A stretch of DNA of 64,000 bases from Sodiomyces alkalinus F11 (taxonomy: Eukaryota > Ascomycota > Sordariomycetes > Glomerellales > Plectosphaerellaceae). Position 1 is the stretch's first letter; every line of letters starts with the position of its first letter. The position numbers were made by a program, and so were the translations under genes. The stretch spans positions 3,379,185-3,443,184 of the forward strand of contig NW_021167079.1 in assembly GCF_003711515.1 (NCBI RefSeq). The letters run 5' to 3'. Shown here piece after piece: positions 34,529-45,599 of the stretch. The notes under the pieces were generated by a model. The model ran no database searches. It worked only from the letters and a program-made list of their open reading frames with translations, and was not told the origin of the DNA.

Positions 34529-35449
34529 GGTATTCGTAAACTATACAGGATAGTCGGGTCCTAAGGGTAAGGAGTCTATAAAAAAAGCCTCTTTAGGGGT
34601 TAAGCGGATAACTTTACGAGGCTTTACCTAGCTACCGATTAACCTTAGCGTCTCCTTATAGTCCGCGAGGATAGCTTTATTAGTGGAGAGGAGGTAAACT
34701 ATAGGAACCTTAACCTCTATCTCTAAAAGGTGCTTTAGGCTCTTTTCTCGGACCTTCTATATAATAGCCTCCTAGTTAAATAAATTAAGAGTATCCTTCT
34801 AAGCCGAGGCTTATAAGGTAGGCCGGGTAATAGTCGAGGTAGTAGTGGGTCTAGATATAGGAGCTATCGAATTAGGGGTTAGACTATCGTCTATATCGGT
34901 ATCGTTAACTATCTTTATAACCCTTTAGGAGCTTTCCGGAGTTAATAGGGTCTATTAAACGGCCTAATTAGGGGAACTAGCTATTTTCGGCGTGGGTTTA
35001 CTAACTCTACCGCTCCTAGTAGTACGAAGAGGGTCCTAGGGTTTAGTCGAGGTGGGTCGCGATATAGACGTAGTATACACTCTAGTAGTAATAAAATTAA
35101 TAGATCCCGTAACCTTAGTGACCCTTAAGGCTTAAGTGGCTTAGGTGGCCTGACTACTCTGACCGGTCTACTGCTTTTATACCTACTTAACTATATACTT
35201 AATTATAAGCCTATTAGTCTTATTAGTCTTATAGCGGAGGGTGGCGGGCTAGAAGGTCTTAATATAGAGGTCTACGAGTTCCTTAAATCGGCTATAGAGC
35301 TTAGTGGCTAGCTAATATAGTATAAGGCGTCGGTATAGCTAGTACTCGTTATCTCGTAGCTCGCTCTTTAGGCAGGCTGCTTAGGTACTAGTCTAATCTA
35401 TAACTAAATACGCGGGGAACTCCTACTTAACTAGGTTATAGGCGTTATC

Positions 35450-37300
35450 GTGGATTAGGATAGGGTAGTTATCTCTCCGATACCCTTCTTAGCCGTAATA
35501 GTAGTAGCGTGCTGGCGGGGGCTGGCTATTATTCTGGGCACCTCTTTATTATCCTTATCGGTTATTATATTACTAGGTCGGGCGGCTATCGTTACGCTGG
35601 TTATTATATCTAGGGCGGGGTCCTCCATAGTAGATCTCCTCGGTGTATTAGGTGTTATTAGGCTAGGAAGCGGTACTATTAGCCTGAATAGGGGTGGCGA
35701 AGTGTATTAAAGTAGTTATCGTAGGCTAAGGGGCGTGCTTAAGGACGGTATAAAAGGCGTTCTTTAGATTAGACTTTATAGCGAGGAGGGCTTAGACCTT
35801 CTCTATACCTATCCTCTTAGATAAAGCGAGTATTTAGGCGATAATACCCCTAACGCCTTTAGCTCTATTATAGATAAGGGAAATAGTATATTTCTCGAGG
35901 AGGTTGGCGAGCTTATCTATATCCGATTAAGAGGCTATAGACTCCTAGACTATAGTAGGCCACCTTAAGATCGTGGGCTAAAAAGCGGTACTATTAGGCT
36001 AATCAGACTTAGCTATACCTAGTATAGCGTCCTTATCTATAGGCTTACCCTTTACTTCCTAGATATCCGTAGACTACTCGCGTAGTAGGTCCAAAAGCAG
36101 CTTATAGCTTTTAACTATCTTTCTTAAGTCGGTGCTTTTAATCTTAAGCTTATTAGCGATAAATATATAGATATCCCTATATAGAATAGTAAGGACGATA
36201 CCGTAGAGCTCGGAGTCCTCGATAAAAATACCTTAGACCCGCTCTTCCTTAGCCTTCTAGATAGTGATATACTATAGTAAGTCCCTAACCTAACGAACGC
36301 GATTAATTTTATACGTTTTATATTTTACCCGAAGCTTATAAACCTTATAAGAGAAGTTAAGTTAATAGTTAGGATCTAGATAAGAGTACTCTTTAACGAG
36401 CTTTTTAACTAGATTAGACTAACTGCCTTTAGCGGCTTAAACCTCTCTAACTAGGCGTTCGATAGCGGGATAAATAGCCGTGTCCGTGTATAGCTTAACG
36501 TAGGTAATCTTATCGGCTTTACTAAGGCGGTTAAGCTTAGTATAGTTGTCGTACTACTAAAGGAACGTAGAGAGGGACTTACTACTAAAGCGGGGAGCTT
36601 TAGTAGCGAGGGGATTTAGGGGTACTCTCGATATAACGGTGGTAGGGGGTAAGGCTCTAACGACCTCGGCGATAGTACTCTCTCAGTCACGGCTTATCAG
36701 GGCTTATAGTAGCTTAATTAGGTCTTTAGCGGTAGTAGGGGGCTACTAACCCTTAGGGGCGGCGGTAGTAGGAGCGTTTAAAGCGGGCTAAGTAGTAAAA
36801 ATAGGGTAGGCAGGGGTAGTAATCGATCTATAGACAGGGGTAGATCCAAAGGCTAATTCGGGGGCAGTATTAGGGGTAATTATCGAAAAAGTAGTCGGAG
36901 CCGCGGTAAACGTTGTAGTCGGCCTAGAAGCAGGTAGAGGTAAGGCCGTAGCCCTAATATCGTGGTTCCCCTAATTAGGGATAGTAGAAGTGGCGGGCGT
37001 GAGAATAGGGGGAATAGCCGGCGAGGGAGCCTTATTATCGAAGTCGCTAATAACGATAATAGGGGTAGGCTCGCGATACTAATTCTAAGTGTTTATAGTA
37101 TTTTAGGTATAAGTGCGAGGGGGTAGGCGAATACTAATAATAGGGTTAGGGCGTTTAGGGTAAGGTTCTTCGAACTAATTATCTAGTAAGAAGATCCTAT
37201 AAGTGTTCTAGATACTAGCCAGGTTACTATATATATTATCTTATCTTAATAGGAGTAATAAAGTCTTTAACGAGAGGGCGGTCCTAGGTTTTACTCCGTG
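35450..37300 (-). pseudogene. Gypsy-A gag with CCHC zinc knuckle (RIP-broken)
   Basis: The minus strand from about 37.3 kb leftward reads as a Pro/Ala/Thr-rich region, then helical gag-like sequence. Near 35470-35520 there is PARYYYYG*EGYRRDNYP, which fits a zinc knuckle C-x2-C-x4-H-x4-C with every Cys (TGT/TGC) now Tyr (TAT/TAC) and His now Tyr. Known: gag forms the particle and the knuckle binds RNA. Limits are approximate. Confidence 0.65.
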
Positions 37301-38007
37301 ATACTTATCTTCGGGGTCTAGCTTTTCTAACTTACCCTAAAGGAAAAGGCCCCCCACGATTAAGAGATTACCTATTACTAAAGGGGCTATACTCACGGAT
37401 ATTAATATTAAAAGCATTACCCGCTAAGTCTTACAAAGAAGTATCACGACCTGCTCACGGAGTCTATAGAGGTCCTTACTAAACTATCGGGTCCTCTTAT
37501 AAGGTATCGTTATTTCGCTTCTATACTCGGTATTAGCTTTTTATTAGATTTATTAGGGTTTAGTTTCTCTAATCCGGGTAAGCTATTCTCGGCGGTTTTA
37601 TCTTTTTTTCGCCGTTATACGAGAATCTATTTTAATTAGTACTAGGGGTTATAAGCCCCCTATCGAGTCTATTCTATATCCGGAATCTAACTTTATTGCG
37701 ATCTAATCGGTTTTTTCCGTTCCTATAATTACTACCTCCGTGGCGGCGGGTCTTATAATTAAAAGTGTTAATAGTTCTTTAACTCTTACCTAAGTAGTTA
37801 TTTCTTTTCCTGATCTTATTAGGGTAAATCTCCCCTTAGTCTTAAAGCGTTAAATTCTTCCTTAGTCGTTATCTTTATATTCTTCCTAGGGTTATTAACT
37901 AATAGTCCGTTTAGGAGGGCGGGAACCTCCCTCGGGCGCCTTTATTACTCTAATTAGGGTTAAAACACTTTAGGGACGCCGAATAAATCCGCCCCCGAGC
38001 ACTATAT

Positions 38008-38364
38008 TATAACTGGATAAAGACGTAGTGGCATTAGATTATTAAGATAAAGATTAGATAAAGAGGTTAGTCTAGTAAAACCACGATATATAACTAAAAT
38101 ATAACTAACACCGCTATAACCTTTAGCGAAGAAGTAGATCGGTAGTCATTATTCTGATCAGGGTAACGTAAGTTAAACTGGAAAGATACCTTAAACGTGG
38201 GATAAGTAATTGCAAAAGAGGATAATAATTATATCTTAGTCCCTTGATGGGGATGTCCGGCGCCTGTCCTTAATATATATATAGGAGGTGGACCCCGTAG
38301 CCTTAAAAAGGGGGTCACGTGACTACCTGCCAAACGACTCCAAAGCCGCATCTACGCGGTTATA
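38008..38364. repeat. Gypsy-A copy 1, 5' LTR
   Basis: Direct repeat of 24106-24462. In its first ~70 bases nearly every CA of the other copy is TA here (CACCAGATCG against CATTAGATTA), so RIP acted mainly on one strand. Another part, near 38330, keeps CA where the other copy has TA. Confidence 0.88.
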
Positions 38365-40432
38365 GTAGCAGTGCCTATTATAGGCCTCGTAACGCTTACC
38401 TCTGGATTAAAGCCGTGATAACTATCGCGCACTCCTACGATATCGCCGACCTTATTAATCCCGACCTTAAAGAAGCTAAACGGCCTAAGCGCCGTATTCG
38501 AATAGATCCACTAACGCCTTTAGCCTTTATTAAAGGAAAAGGTAATTAGGATATATAGTTTAAGATCTAGTAAGTGGAAGAAGATCGGTATAAGGCTAGA
38601 AAAAGGGGGATCTAAGTACGCTATAACTATATCGCGAAGATAATCAGCCCCGCTTTAAAGGATTAGTACGCCGGCTATAAGGAAGTAAGGGATATAGTAA
38701 AGGCCCTAAAGACACACCTTAAGCTAATAAACGCTACCTAGAAGTCACTGATTAAGAGACGCTAAGATAAACACCTCTAAAATATTAGGCGTATACCCTA
38801 TAAACGCTAGCTAGAAGACTTTATTAAGCTATACCGCGACGCCGAGACGTATAAAGTTCGAGAATACGATACTAAGAAATAATAGATAGACGGCTTTTTT
38901 AATGCTATCGGTAGCGTAGTACTAGAATAGTAAGAGGGACGTTTTATAGAGCTTATCTAGTTAGAAGAGGAAGACCTACCCTTAATTTAATCTATTATAA
39001 AGGAGTATATAACGTGGCTTTATCGCTATGACCCGTACCGACTCGATAAAAAGCCCACCGTATTATCCTTTTATACGGTAACCTTCCTAGGTAAGGATAA
39101 AGAAGGTAAGAATTAGCCGGTATAATCGGGATAATAGGGTAACTAGCCATCTAATAAATAAAAGAAGGAGTGGTTATACGACTACCGTATTAAGAAGAGG
39201 AGTAAGTATAATTATAAGCCCTTATAGAAGTGCCTAAACGTAAACGAGGTATAGAGGAAGAAGGGATATATATCTTTAAAAGAGATCTTAGAACGCTATA
39301 ACCAGATTATTAAGACCTAGGATAACGAACGTTAAAAGAGATTCCGGGAGAATATCGAAAAGGACGCTAAAAGCCTTAAAACGGGTGCTAAAAATAACTC
39401 TTAGAAGTTATAACCGAAAGAATCGTTAAAGGAGGTATCTAATTTCGTGGATAACTAGGATCAGGATTCCGATAAGGAATCCTATAGGATATATTCCCTT
39501 TTATAGCTTAATAGCAACGTTAGTAGTAACCTCTTTAATTAACTACTAATCGACTCCGGCACCTTAAGACATATCACTAACTAATAACACCTATTATAGG
39601 ACTTTAAGCCTACTATTAAAGAGTATCGTTTTTAAACGAGTAGTAGAGAAACTAAGCTAGTTAACGGTTATAGCAGGATATAATTAGAAGTAGATAACGA
39701 ATATAGTAATCCCTTTATTGTAGTGCTAAATCGCGTTACTTTTATACAAGATTACCTAATAACCTTAATCGCGACTAGAAGATTAAAGGAATAGGGTATC
39801 GTTTTTAATTCCGGCCTCGAAGTACTCAAGGTGGAGGGCTTAGTAGCCCTACCTTTAAATAACGTTAACGATTAATACGCTCTTATTCTAACGGATCGTT
39901 AATAGCACCTACTAAGCAGCTTCTTTAATAGCTCCACGGCACTAATTATAAGCGTAGCTAATACTCGTTTATAGTAGAAGAGGCTAGGGCACGCCGGCGC
40001 TACTGCCCTCGAAAAGATAGGGAATACCCTCGCCGGTGGAGTTATTAAAGGAAAAGGTCCTCTCGTGGTGGATTATAAGGCCTACGCCCTTAGTAAGGTT
40101 AGGAGGCTAGTATTAAGGAGGCTAACCACGTCCCGGACCATAAGGCCGTGGTAAAGGGTAGAGGATAATTTCTTTAGCCTCGACGAGGCCTATAACGGTA
40201 TAAAGAGTACTATACTGTTTTTCGATCTATACATATACTAGATCGTTATTAGACTCCTACGTAACACTAAATTAGCTCTAGATAATAGCGAATTTTATGT
40301 TCTTTCTATGGCGATAATATAGCTTAAAGATTACTATAATCCGCCTAGATAGAGAAAGATCCTTTTAGAAAGGTCTTAACGAGTAGGCTAATAAATAGGG
40401 TATCTTACTAGAAAGGTCTATACCTTATACGG
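38365..40432 (+). mobile_element. Ty1/copia-like element, right fragment (gag, protease, start of integrase)
   Basis: The plus strand continues the gag frame (NAYLWIKAVITIAHSYDIAD, copia gag type) from the left fragment. A Lys-rich gag region follows, then protease (LLIDSGTLRHIT, near 39545-39580), the GAG-pre-integrase region (RLGHAGATALEKIG, near 39985) and the integrase start (FSLDEAYNG, near 40175). Protease directly followed by integrase, before any RT, is the Ty1/copia order. The frame has only RIP-type stops. It is cut at 40432 by the LTR of the second gypsy-A copy; the rest of pol is not in the window. Confidence 0.8.
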
Positions 40433-40792
40433 TGTAACTGGATGAAGACGTAGTGGCACCAGATCGTCAAGACAAAGATCAGACAAAGAGGTCAGTCCAG
40501 TAAAACCACGATGCATAACTAAAATATAACTAACACCGCTATAACCTTTAGCGAAGAAGTAGATCGGTAGTCACTATTCTGATTAGGGTAACGTAAGTTA
40601 AACTGGAAAGATACCTTAAACGTGGAATAAGTAATTATAAAAGAGGATAATAATTAAATAATAGTCTCTCGCCGGGGATATCCTACGTGTATCCCTTAAT
40701 ATATATATAGAATATAGATCTAGCAGCCTTGAAAAAGGTGGTTATATAACCGGCTACTAATACTATACTAAAGTCGTATCTACGCGGTTATA
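40433..40792. repeat. Gypsy-A copy 2, 3' LTR
   Basis: A 360-bp relative of the LTRs at 24106 and 38008. It starts TGTAACTGGATGAAG and keeps most CA/TG in its first 80 bases, but is strongly changed after about 40660. The four bases before it are ACGG; the matching duplication would be found at the far end of the element. Confidence 0.85.
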
Positions 40793-40799
40793 ATACGGC

Positions 40800-42397
40800 T
40801 CTAGTTATCTCGTATACGCCCTTATAGTGTAGATAACTCCTAAAAATAAGCAGATATAGGCAAATAAACTAAGTAAAGAGCTATCGTACACCCTTATTTC
40901 TCTAATCACCCCGTCCTCTATATATACTAAGTTAGGGATCTTCTTAGTTCTAGTTCCTCCGTATATACTATTCCCTTACTATCTTTATTAGCCACTTCCT
41001 TAAGGCGTTATTTATCTAATCCTCTATATATATCTTTCCTTACGTTTTCATAAGGTTCTTCCTCCTACTATATAGTTAGGCTCGCTAGCCTTCTTAGCCT
41101 TTTAATTAGTAGTAGCCTTATCCGCTTCCTACTTGATAGTAGTATTATAATAACGCTAGTCTCCCCACTCTACTACTCGCGATAGCGGGAGATACTTATT
41201 ACTATTAGTAGCGGTATCCTATAAAGCGGCTTTATAGGGGTTATTAAACGACTGGACCTAATCTTCCCGGCTATAGTTATTTAGTCTAAACGGTATATTC
41301 CTTATCTTAATTAGCCTATAGAATAGTAGGCTACGGAATATCTCCCGACCACGGCCTTAATACGCCTAATCCTTCTCCTACTTACTCTGTATATCGGTCC
41401 TTATAGTAAAATTAATAAGGTCCTCTCCCTTATACATATAGTAACTAGTAGCCGAGCTAATCTTAATAGGGGCGGGCTACAGCTACTTCTTTAGCTTAGT
41501 CTTCTTGTAATTAAGGGAACCGGCAGGGGCTTAGGCTTTAGGAGACTTAGGCGGTATTATAATAGGAGAGGGTTCGGCAGCTAGAGGCGTGTTTTCCTTA
41601 GTAACCTTCTTATACTTAGGGGTAGTAAGCTTAAGGTTACCTAGCTCTAGGAACACGCCGCTATTATTATTATCGAATGCCGAGACTTTAGTTAGACCTT
41701 AATTAGGGGAAAAGGACTCCTACTTAGTCGTTTAAGGGGTCTTAGGCGCCTTGGGCGTCTTTAGTATCTTTAGTCCTTTTAGCGGATTAACGGGCGTCCA
41801 CTTCTTATTAATAGACTTAAAACTAGTTATCTTAGGTGGATTATAGGAGGGAGGTATAACGGGAGCGGTAGTAGAAGCGGGGTTAGGGGATAGGGTAGAC
41901 TATCCAAGAGCTAGCTTAGGTTAGTGGCCGAAGCCGAAGAGTTCGCCTATATAGCTTAACCAGCTATATCTCACGTGCCTAGTATAGCTAGTAGCGTTAT
42001 TAACGTAGTAGCGGCTATCTTATAGGCGGTGTAGTCGGGATAAGGCAGCCAATAAGTATCCCTCCTAAATAATATAACGGATCTATTTACTAACGAATAG
42101 ACTACACGAATACTTATCCTTTTATTAAAGGCCTAGGACGATATAGAATTTCCTAACTAGGCTATCTATAGCCTCTTTAGGGGCCGTGATATACCGTAGC
42201 TAGCTTATAGCTCCTCGGAAGCTTTCTAATAAACGCTTCTTAGCTCCTCCGTCGTGCTATATACTATCGTATACGTATATAACCTAAGTCTCTTAATCTA
42301 AGATTAGGCTAACAAAGTAGTTACCTTTAACATGGTATATAAAAGGAATTAGCAAGGATATTACGATCCTAAAAAGGTCCCTCTCGCTCACGTCTAA
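40800..42397 (-). pseudogene. Gypsy-A copy 2, accessory ORF A, part 1
   Basis: C-terminal two thirds of ORF A on the minus strand. It shares with copy 1 the KLFGFGH motif, the Lys/Pro-rich middle (KWTPVNPLKGLK), the VQSFNNPYKAAL block and ADKATTN followed by a basic end. The frame is open apart from TAA/TAG. The rest of the ORF continues after the gypsy-B insertion at 51607. Confidence 0.55.
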
Positions 42398-42751
42398 TGT
42401 CAAATGGGTAGTCGTAAAGAGTGAAAAGGTAGGGTCAAGCAAGGAACCAGGTGTGACTATAATAGGATTATAATAGGGTTAGAACGTGGGTATAGCTAAA
42501 GAGTTAGATTAATCGCTGGCCTCCCTCTTTAAAGGGGAGGCTCCTCCGCTCCTTAAGACGACGTTCCGCTACTCCTCGAGGACTACTTATTTACTTCCTC
42601 GAGGGCTGCCTTATTTACTTCGAGGGACTATTCTGTTTACTATATAATAACTGCTTTATTTATGCCTCGAGGGGTTTTAGACTAGGCACGCCTGGACCCC
42701 TATAGGTTTATACTAGGGACCTATTATAACTACTGCTACAGGCACCTAATA
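42398..42751. repeat. Gypsy-B 3' LTR
   Basis: A 354-bp direct repeat of 51253-51606. Its start keeps TGTCAAATGG, but its last ~60 bases have lost CA and TG (CACCTAATA at the end against CACCTGACA in the partner). Confidence 0.92.
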
Positions 42752-43499
42752 TAGCGACCTCCCCCGGATACTCCTATCCTTAGGAGCGCCTGATCCGTGC
42801 CGGCTTCTCGGCTCCTCCGAAACCTAGCCTCCGAGTTTATTCCTAAATCCTAAATCCCTTAATACCCCGAACCCGAGCCCTCCACGATAGGACCCTAATA
42901 GGTCCCCGCCTAATACCTACACGGAGCTCCTTTAGCCGGGGCTTTAATCTAGGTATACCCTCTCTCCCTTTATCTATTAACTAAGGCTATTAATAAGGAC
43001 TACTTTCTTTTATGCTTCCGGATCCGGCGCCGCGTACGGCCGAGTCCTATTAATCCACCTATAGCCGCGCCCTTATAGGGAACCTAAGGGGTTCTAGGTT
43101 AGTTTCTTCCCTAGGCCGTCGAATGTGCCCCTTTATCCTCCTAGGTTATCCCTTTAATCTATCTATAAAGACTCCTAAAGTCGGTATTACGTGGGGCCCG
43201 ATATTACTCCTTCCGTGAATTTCGTAGCTTCTTTCTTTATACTCAAATAGAAGCCTATATAACTACTATTAGGTGGGGGATATCTCGTAATCCTGCCGTT
43301 ATACCCTCTTCCTATTTTTCTTCCTCTTCTATACTTCATTTTTCGATCGTGCTACTCCTTTTAGTGAGTTCTGTCTAATCTAAGATATTGGGTACTAACG
43401 TCTTATAGTCTTCTATCAATTAACTACTATCTTATAAGTGCTTCTATATATCTTTAATCTATAATACTAGCTAACCACGCAATACAGCGTAGTTATCAT

Positions 43500-44965
43500 A
43501 CCTTCCTAGGAAGATAATAATAATAATAAGCGCGCCGCTACTCCCGCGAGTATAACACGGTCCTCTAAGAGAATTAAGATCGTGGTTACGGTGTTAACCT
43601 TATAGTCCGCTAAGTGGTTAGCCCCGTAGTTAGCTATGCTAAAGCCTCCTGCTTCTACTACGGCTACGTCGTCGTTAATTATTATACCGTCGGTCGCGCC
43701 CCGCTGAAAGGTAGTGAATATCGGTATAGGCGGGGATCTAAGGGCCCCCTATATATATTATACGGGTAAGTTAGTAATAATTAACTTTAAGGAAAAGACG
43801 TATACTATCGAGGCCGAGATATACCGATACGCCGATAACGGTCGGCGGACGAATAAGTACCACTACTACTCCGAGCATAATAGCCTTAAATACCGCGTAG
43901 TAAGTTATATATCTTTATTATTATCCCTATAGCCCCTCCCTTTATAGACTACTCTATAGTCTAGTTAGTCTAATATATATAATAGCTTCCTATTACCGGT
44001 AAGAATACTACCGAGTAGCTATAAAAGGTTTTAGTTATTACTATCGAGAAAGGTGGCCTAAATAAGAGTCGTTGTGTAAGTGTTATAATCCTTCCTATTA
44101 ACCGTGTCCCCTTATTAGTTCTATATAGTCCCTTTACTAATTCTATATAGTACTAGGCTATAGTAGTTCGATACTAGGTTATCCTTAGAGAGGCTTTAGG
44201 TTAAGCGATGCTAGAGGTTAACCGGTTATCTACTAAGGAAGCTATTACTACTCGGCGTTAAGCTAAGGAAGTTACCGACGCCCGCTAGAAAACGGCGGAA
44301 GATATCCACGAGAGGCTTAATAGTATACAGTCGCTCCTTAAGTAATTCGTCGGGTTATAGTAGTAGCGCCTTACTATTAAGTAGTAACGGCTTAATATTA
44401 AGTAATAACGTATAGCATTATATTAGCGCGACCTTATAGCCTAGGAACGTACGGCCACTGCCTTTAAGTAGATAGCTACTCTTAACCTAGTCTAGGCTTA
44501 GGCCGTGGAAGGTAATATACCTATACCCTTAGGGTTTACCGTAGCCCCCGCGGGGGTTATCTTTATAGGTAACGATATATTTAGCGATAGTAGTAGCACT
44601 ATATAACCTTAAGGCTCGCTATCGGGGGGCACGATACCGTAAAGTCCGTAAGGCCCGCCGGACCCTTACGAAGTGCCCGACGATAACGATATAGTGCCGG
44701 CCTTATTAGTAAAGAAGGGGAAGAAGGCTTTAACGCTCTTAACTCCTTTATTAGGGAAGAAAAAGAAAAAGCAGAAGGCGAAAACGCCTTTATCCTTTCG
44801 GCCTTCGACGCTATCCGCAGGTAATAGGTAAAAAGGGGTAACGGCTACTACCGCGGGGTAGAGCCAGGTATATATAGAGGATAATAGCGAGGCGGTTAGG
44901 CGGGAGCCTACCCCTTTAGACGATAAGTTAGTGGGGTTTAAGGACGTCCTTTTAGGGGCGTGATA
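43500..44965 (+). pseudogene. Gypsy-B antisense ORF: Cys-motif plus coiled coil, unknown protein
   Basis: Opposite to pol, between integrase and the 3' LTR. The first part (open 43714-43932) has LVIINFKEKTYTIEAEIYRY, then RYADNGRRTNKYHYYSEHN. RIP turns Cys codons into Tyr, so these Tyr would fit a former C-x8-C-x2-C motif, possibly a zinc-binding site. A second part from ~44208, in another frame, is a coiled coil rich in former Gln codons (KTAEDIHERLNSIQSLLK, then many TAG/TAA where CAG/CAA fit). An acidic and Lys-rich end follows (VPDDNDIVPALLVKKGKK). Whether the two parts are exons or a frameshift is unknown. I recognise no family; antisense ORFs are known in some plant LTR elements. Confidence 0.5.
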
Positions 44966-45599
44966 GTAGTATATATAGAGGAAACGGTTATTGTTTTTTT
45001 GGTTTTTTACTAGCCTTCGGGTTAGGTTTTTCCTTTTTTTTCTTTTTTTTAACTAGCTTTAGGGTATTCCTATTATAACCCTAACAGTCCTAACTACACT
45101 TTCCTTATAATATAATCGTGTCCTATTATAATAGTTAATTAAGGGGAAGAATAGGGCTTAAGGCGATAAGCTATTATGCTAAGGGGATAAGAATAGGGTC
45201 GGGGGCGGGGGCGTTACGTTTAAGAAGAAGAATAGAGGTTAAGAGTAAAACGCTTAAAAGGAAGAATAAAGATCGAGAGTAAAACGCTTAAAAGGAAGGA
45301 AATAGTAACTAAGGCGAATAACGCCTATATAGTCCCCGCCTAGGTTAAGGGGGGGTCCCTGCCTAAGAATTTATCTCCACGGCCTACTAAAGGGTTTTCT
45401 GGGTTAATATAGCCGATACGTGGATAGTATATAAACCTATTTAATTCCTAGTAAGTCTCGTTATTCGCGAGGGGGGTAAGTATAACGTCTTCACGTCGTT
45501 TCTATAAGGTCCCCTATAGGAATAGTGTATAAACCCGTCTAATTCCCTAATAGTCTCGCCTTAAAGTAAGTATCGATAAGTGTATCGGGGATATTCCGC

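Larger units (their letters stand above)
24106..38364 (-). mobile_element. Gypsy-A copy 1: 14.3-kb Ty3/gypsy-type LTR retrotransposon with two accessory ORFs
   Basis: Flanked by 357-bp direct LTRs (24106-24462 and 38008-38364) and by GTAG on both sides (24102-24105, 38365-38368). Read on the minus strand, the order is 5' LTR, gag with CCHC knuckle, protease, reverse transcriptase, RNase H, integrase, a spacer with the assembly gap, antisense ORF B, sense ORF A, 3' LTR. RT before RNase H before integrase is the Ty3/gypsy order. Sequence next to the 5' LTR, read on the minus strand, is TAGTGCTCGGGGGCG, plausible as a RIP-altered tRNA primer site. At 14.3 kb it is about twice the usual gypsy length. 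RIP stops interrupt all frames, so the copy is dead. Confidence 0.85.

Noticed and set aside
38319..38549. Open frame of 76 codons starting in the LTR
   Set aside because: It crosses the LTR/copia junction. Only its part after 38365 is copia gag; the apparent start is in the gypsy-A LTR.
38008..40792. A short 2.8-kb copia element with LTRs at 38008 and 40433
   Set aside because: The LTRs look like a pair around copia sequence, but 24106-38364 has matching GTAG duplications and equal 357-bp LTRs, and LTRs at 24106 and 40433 are both followed by gypsy-A ORF A sequence. The copia frame also continues from before 24106. The LTRs therefore belong to gypsy-A.
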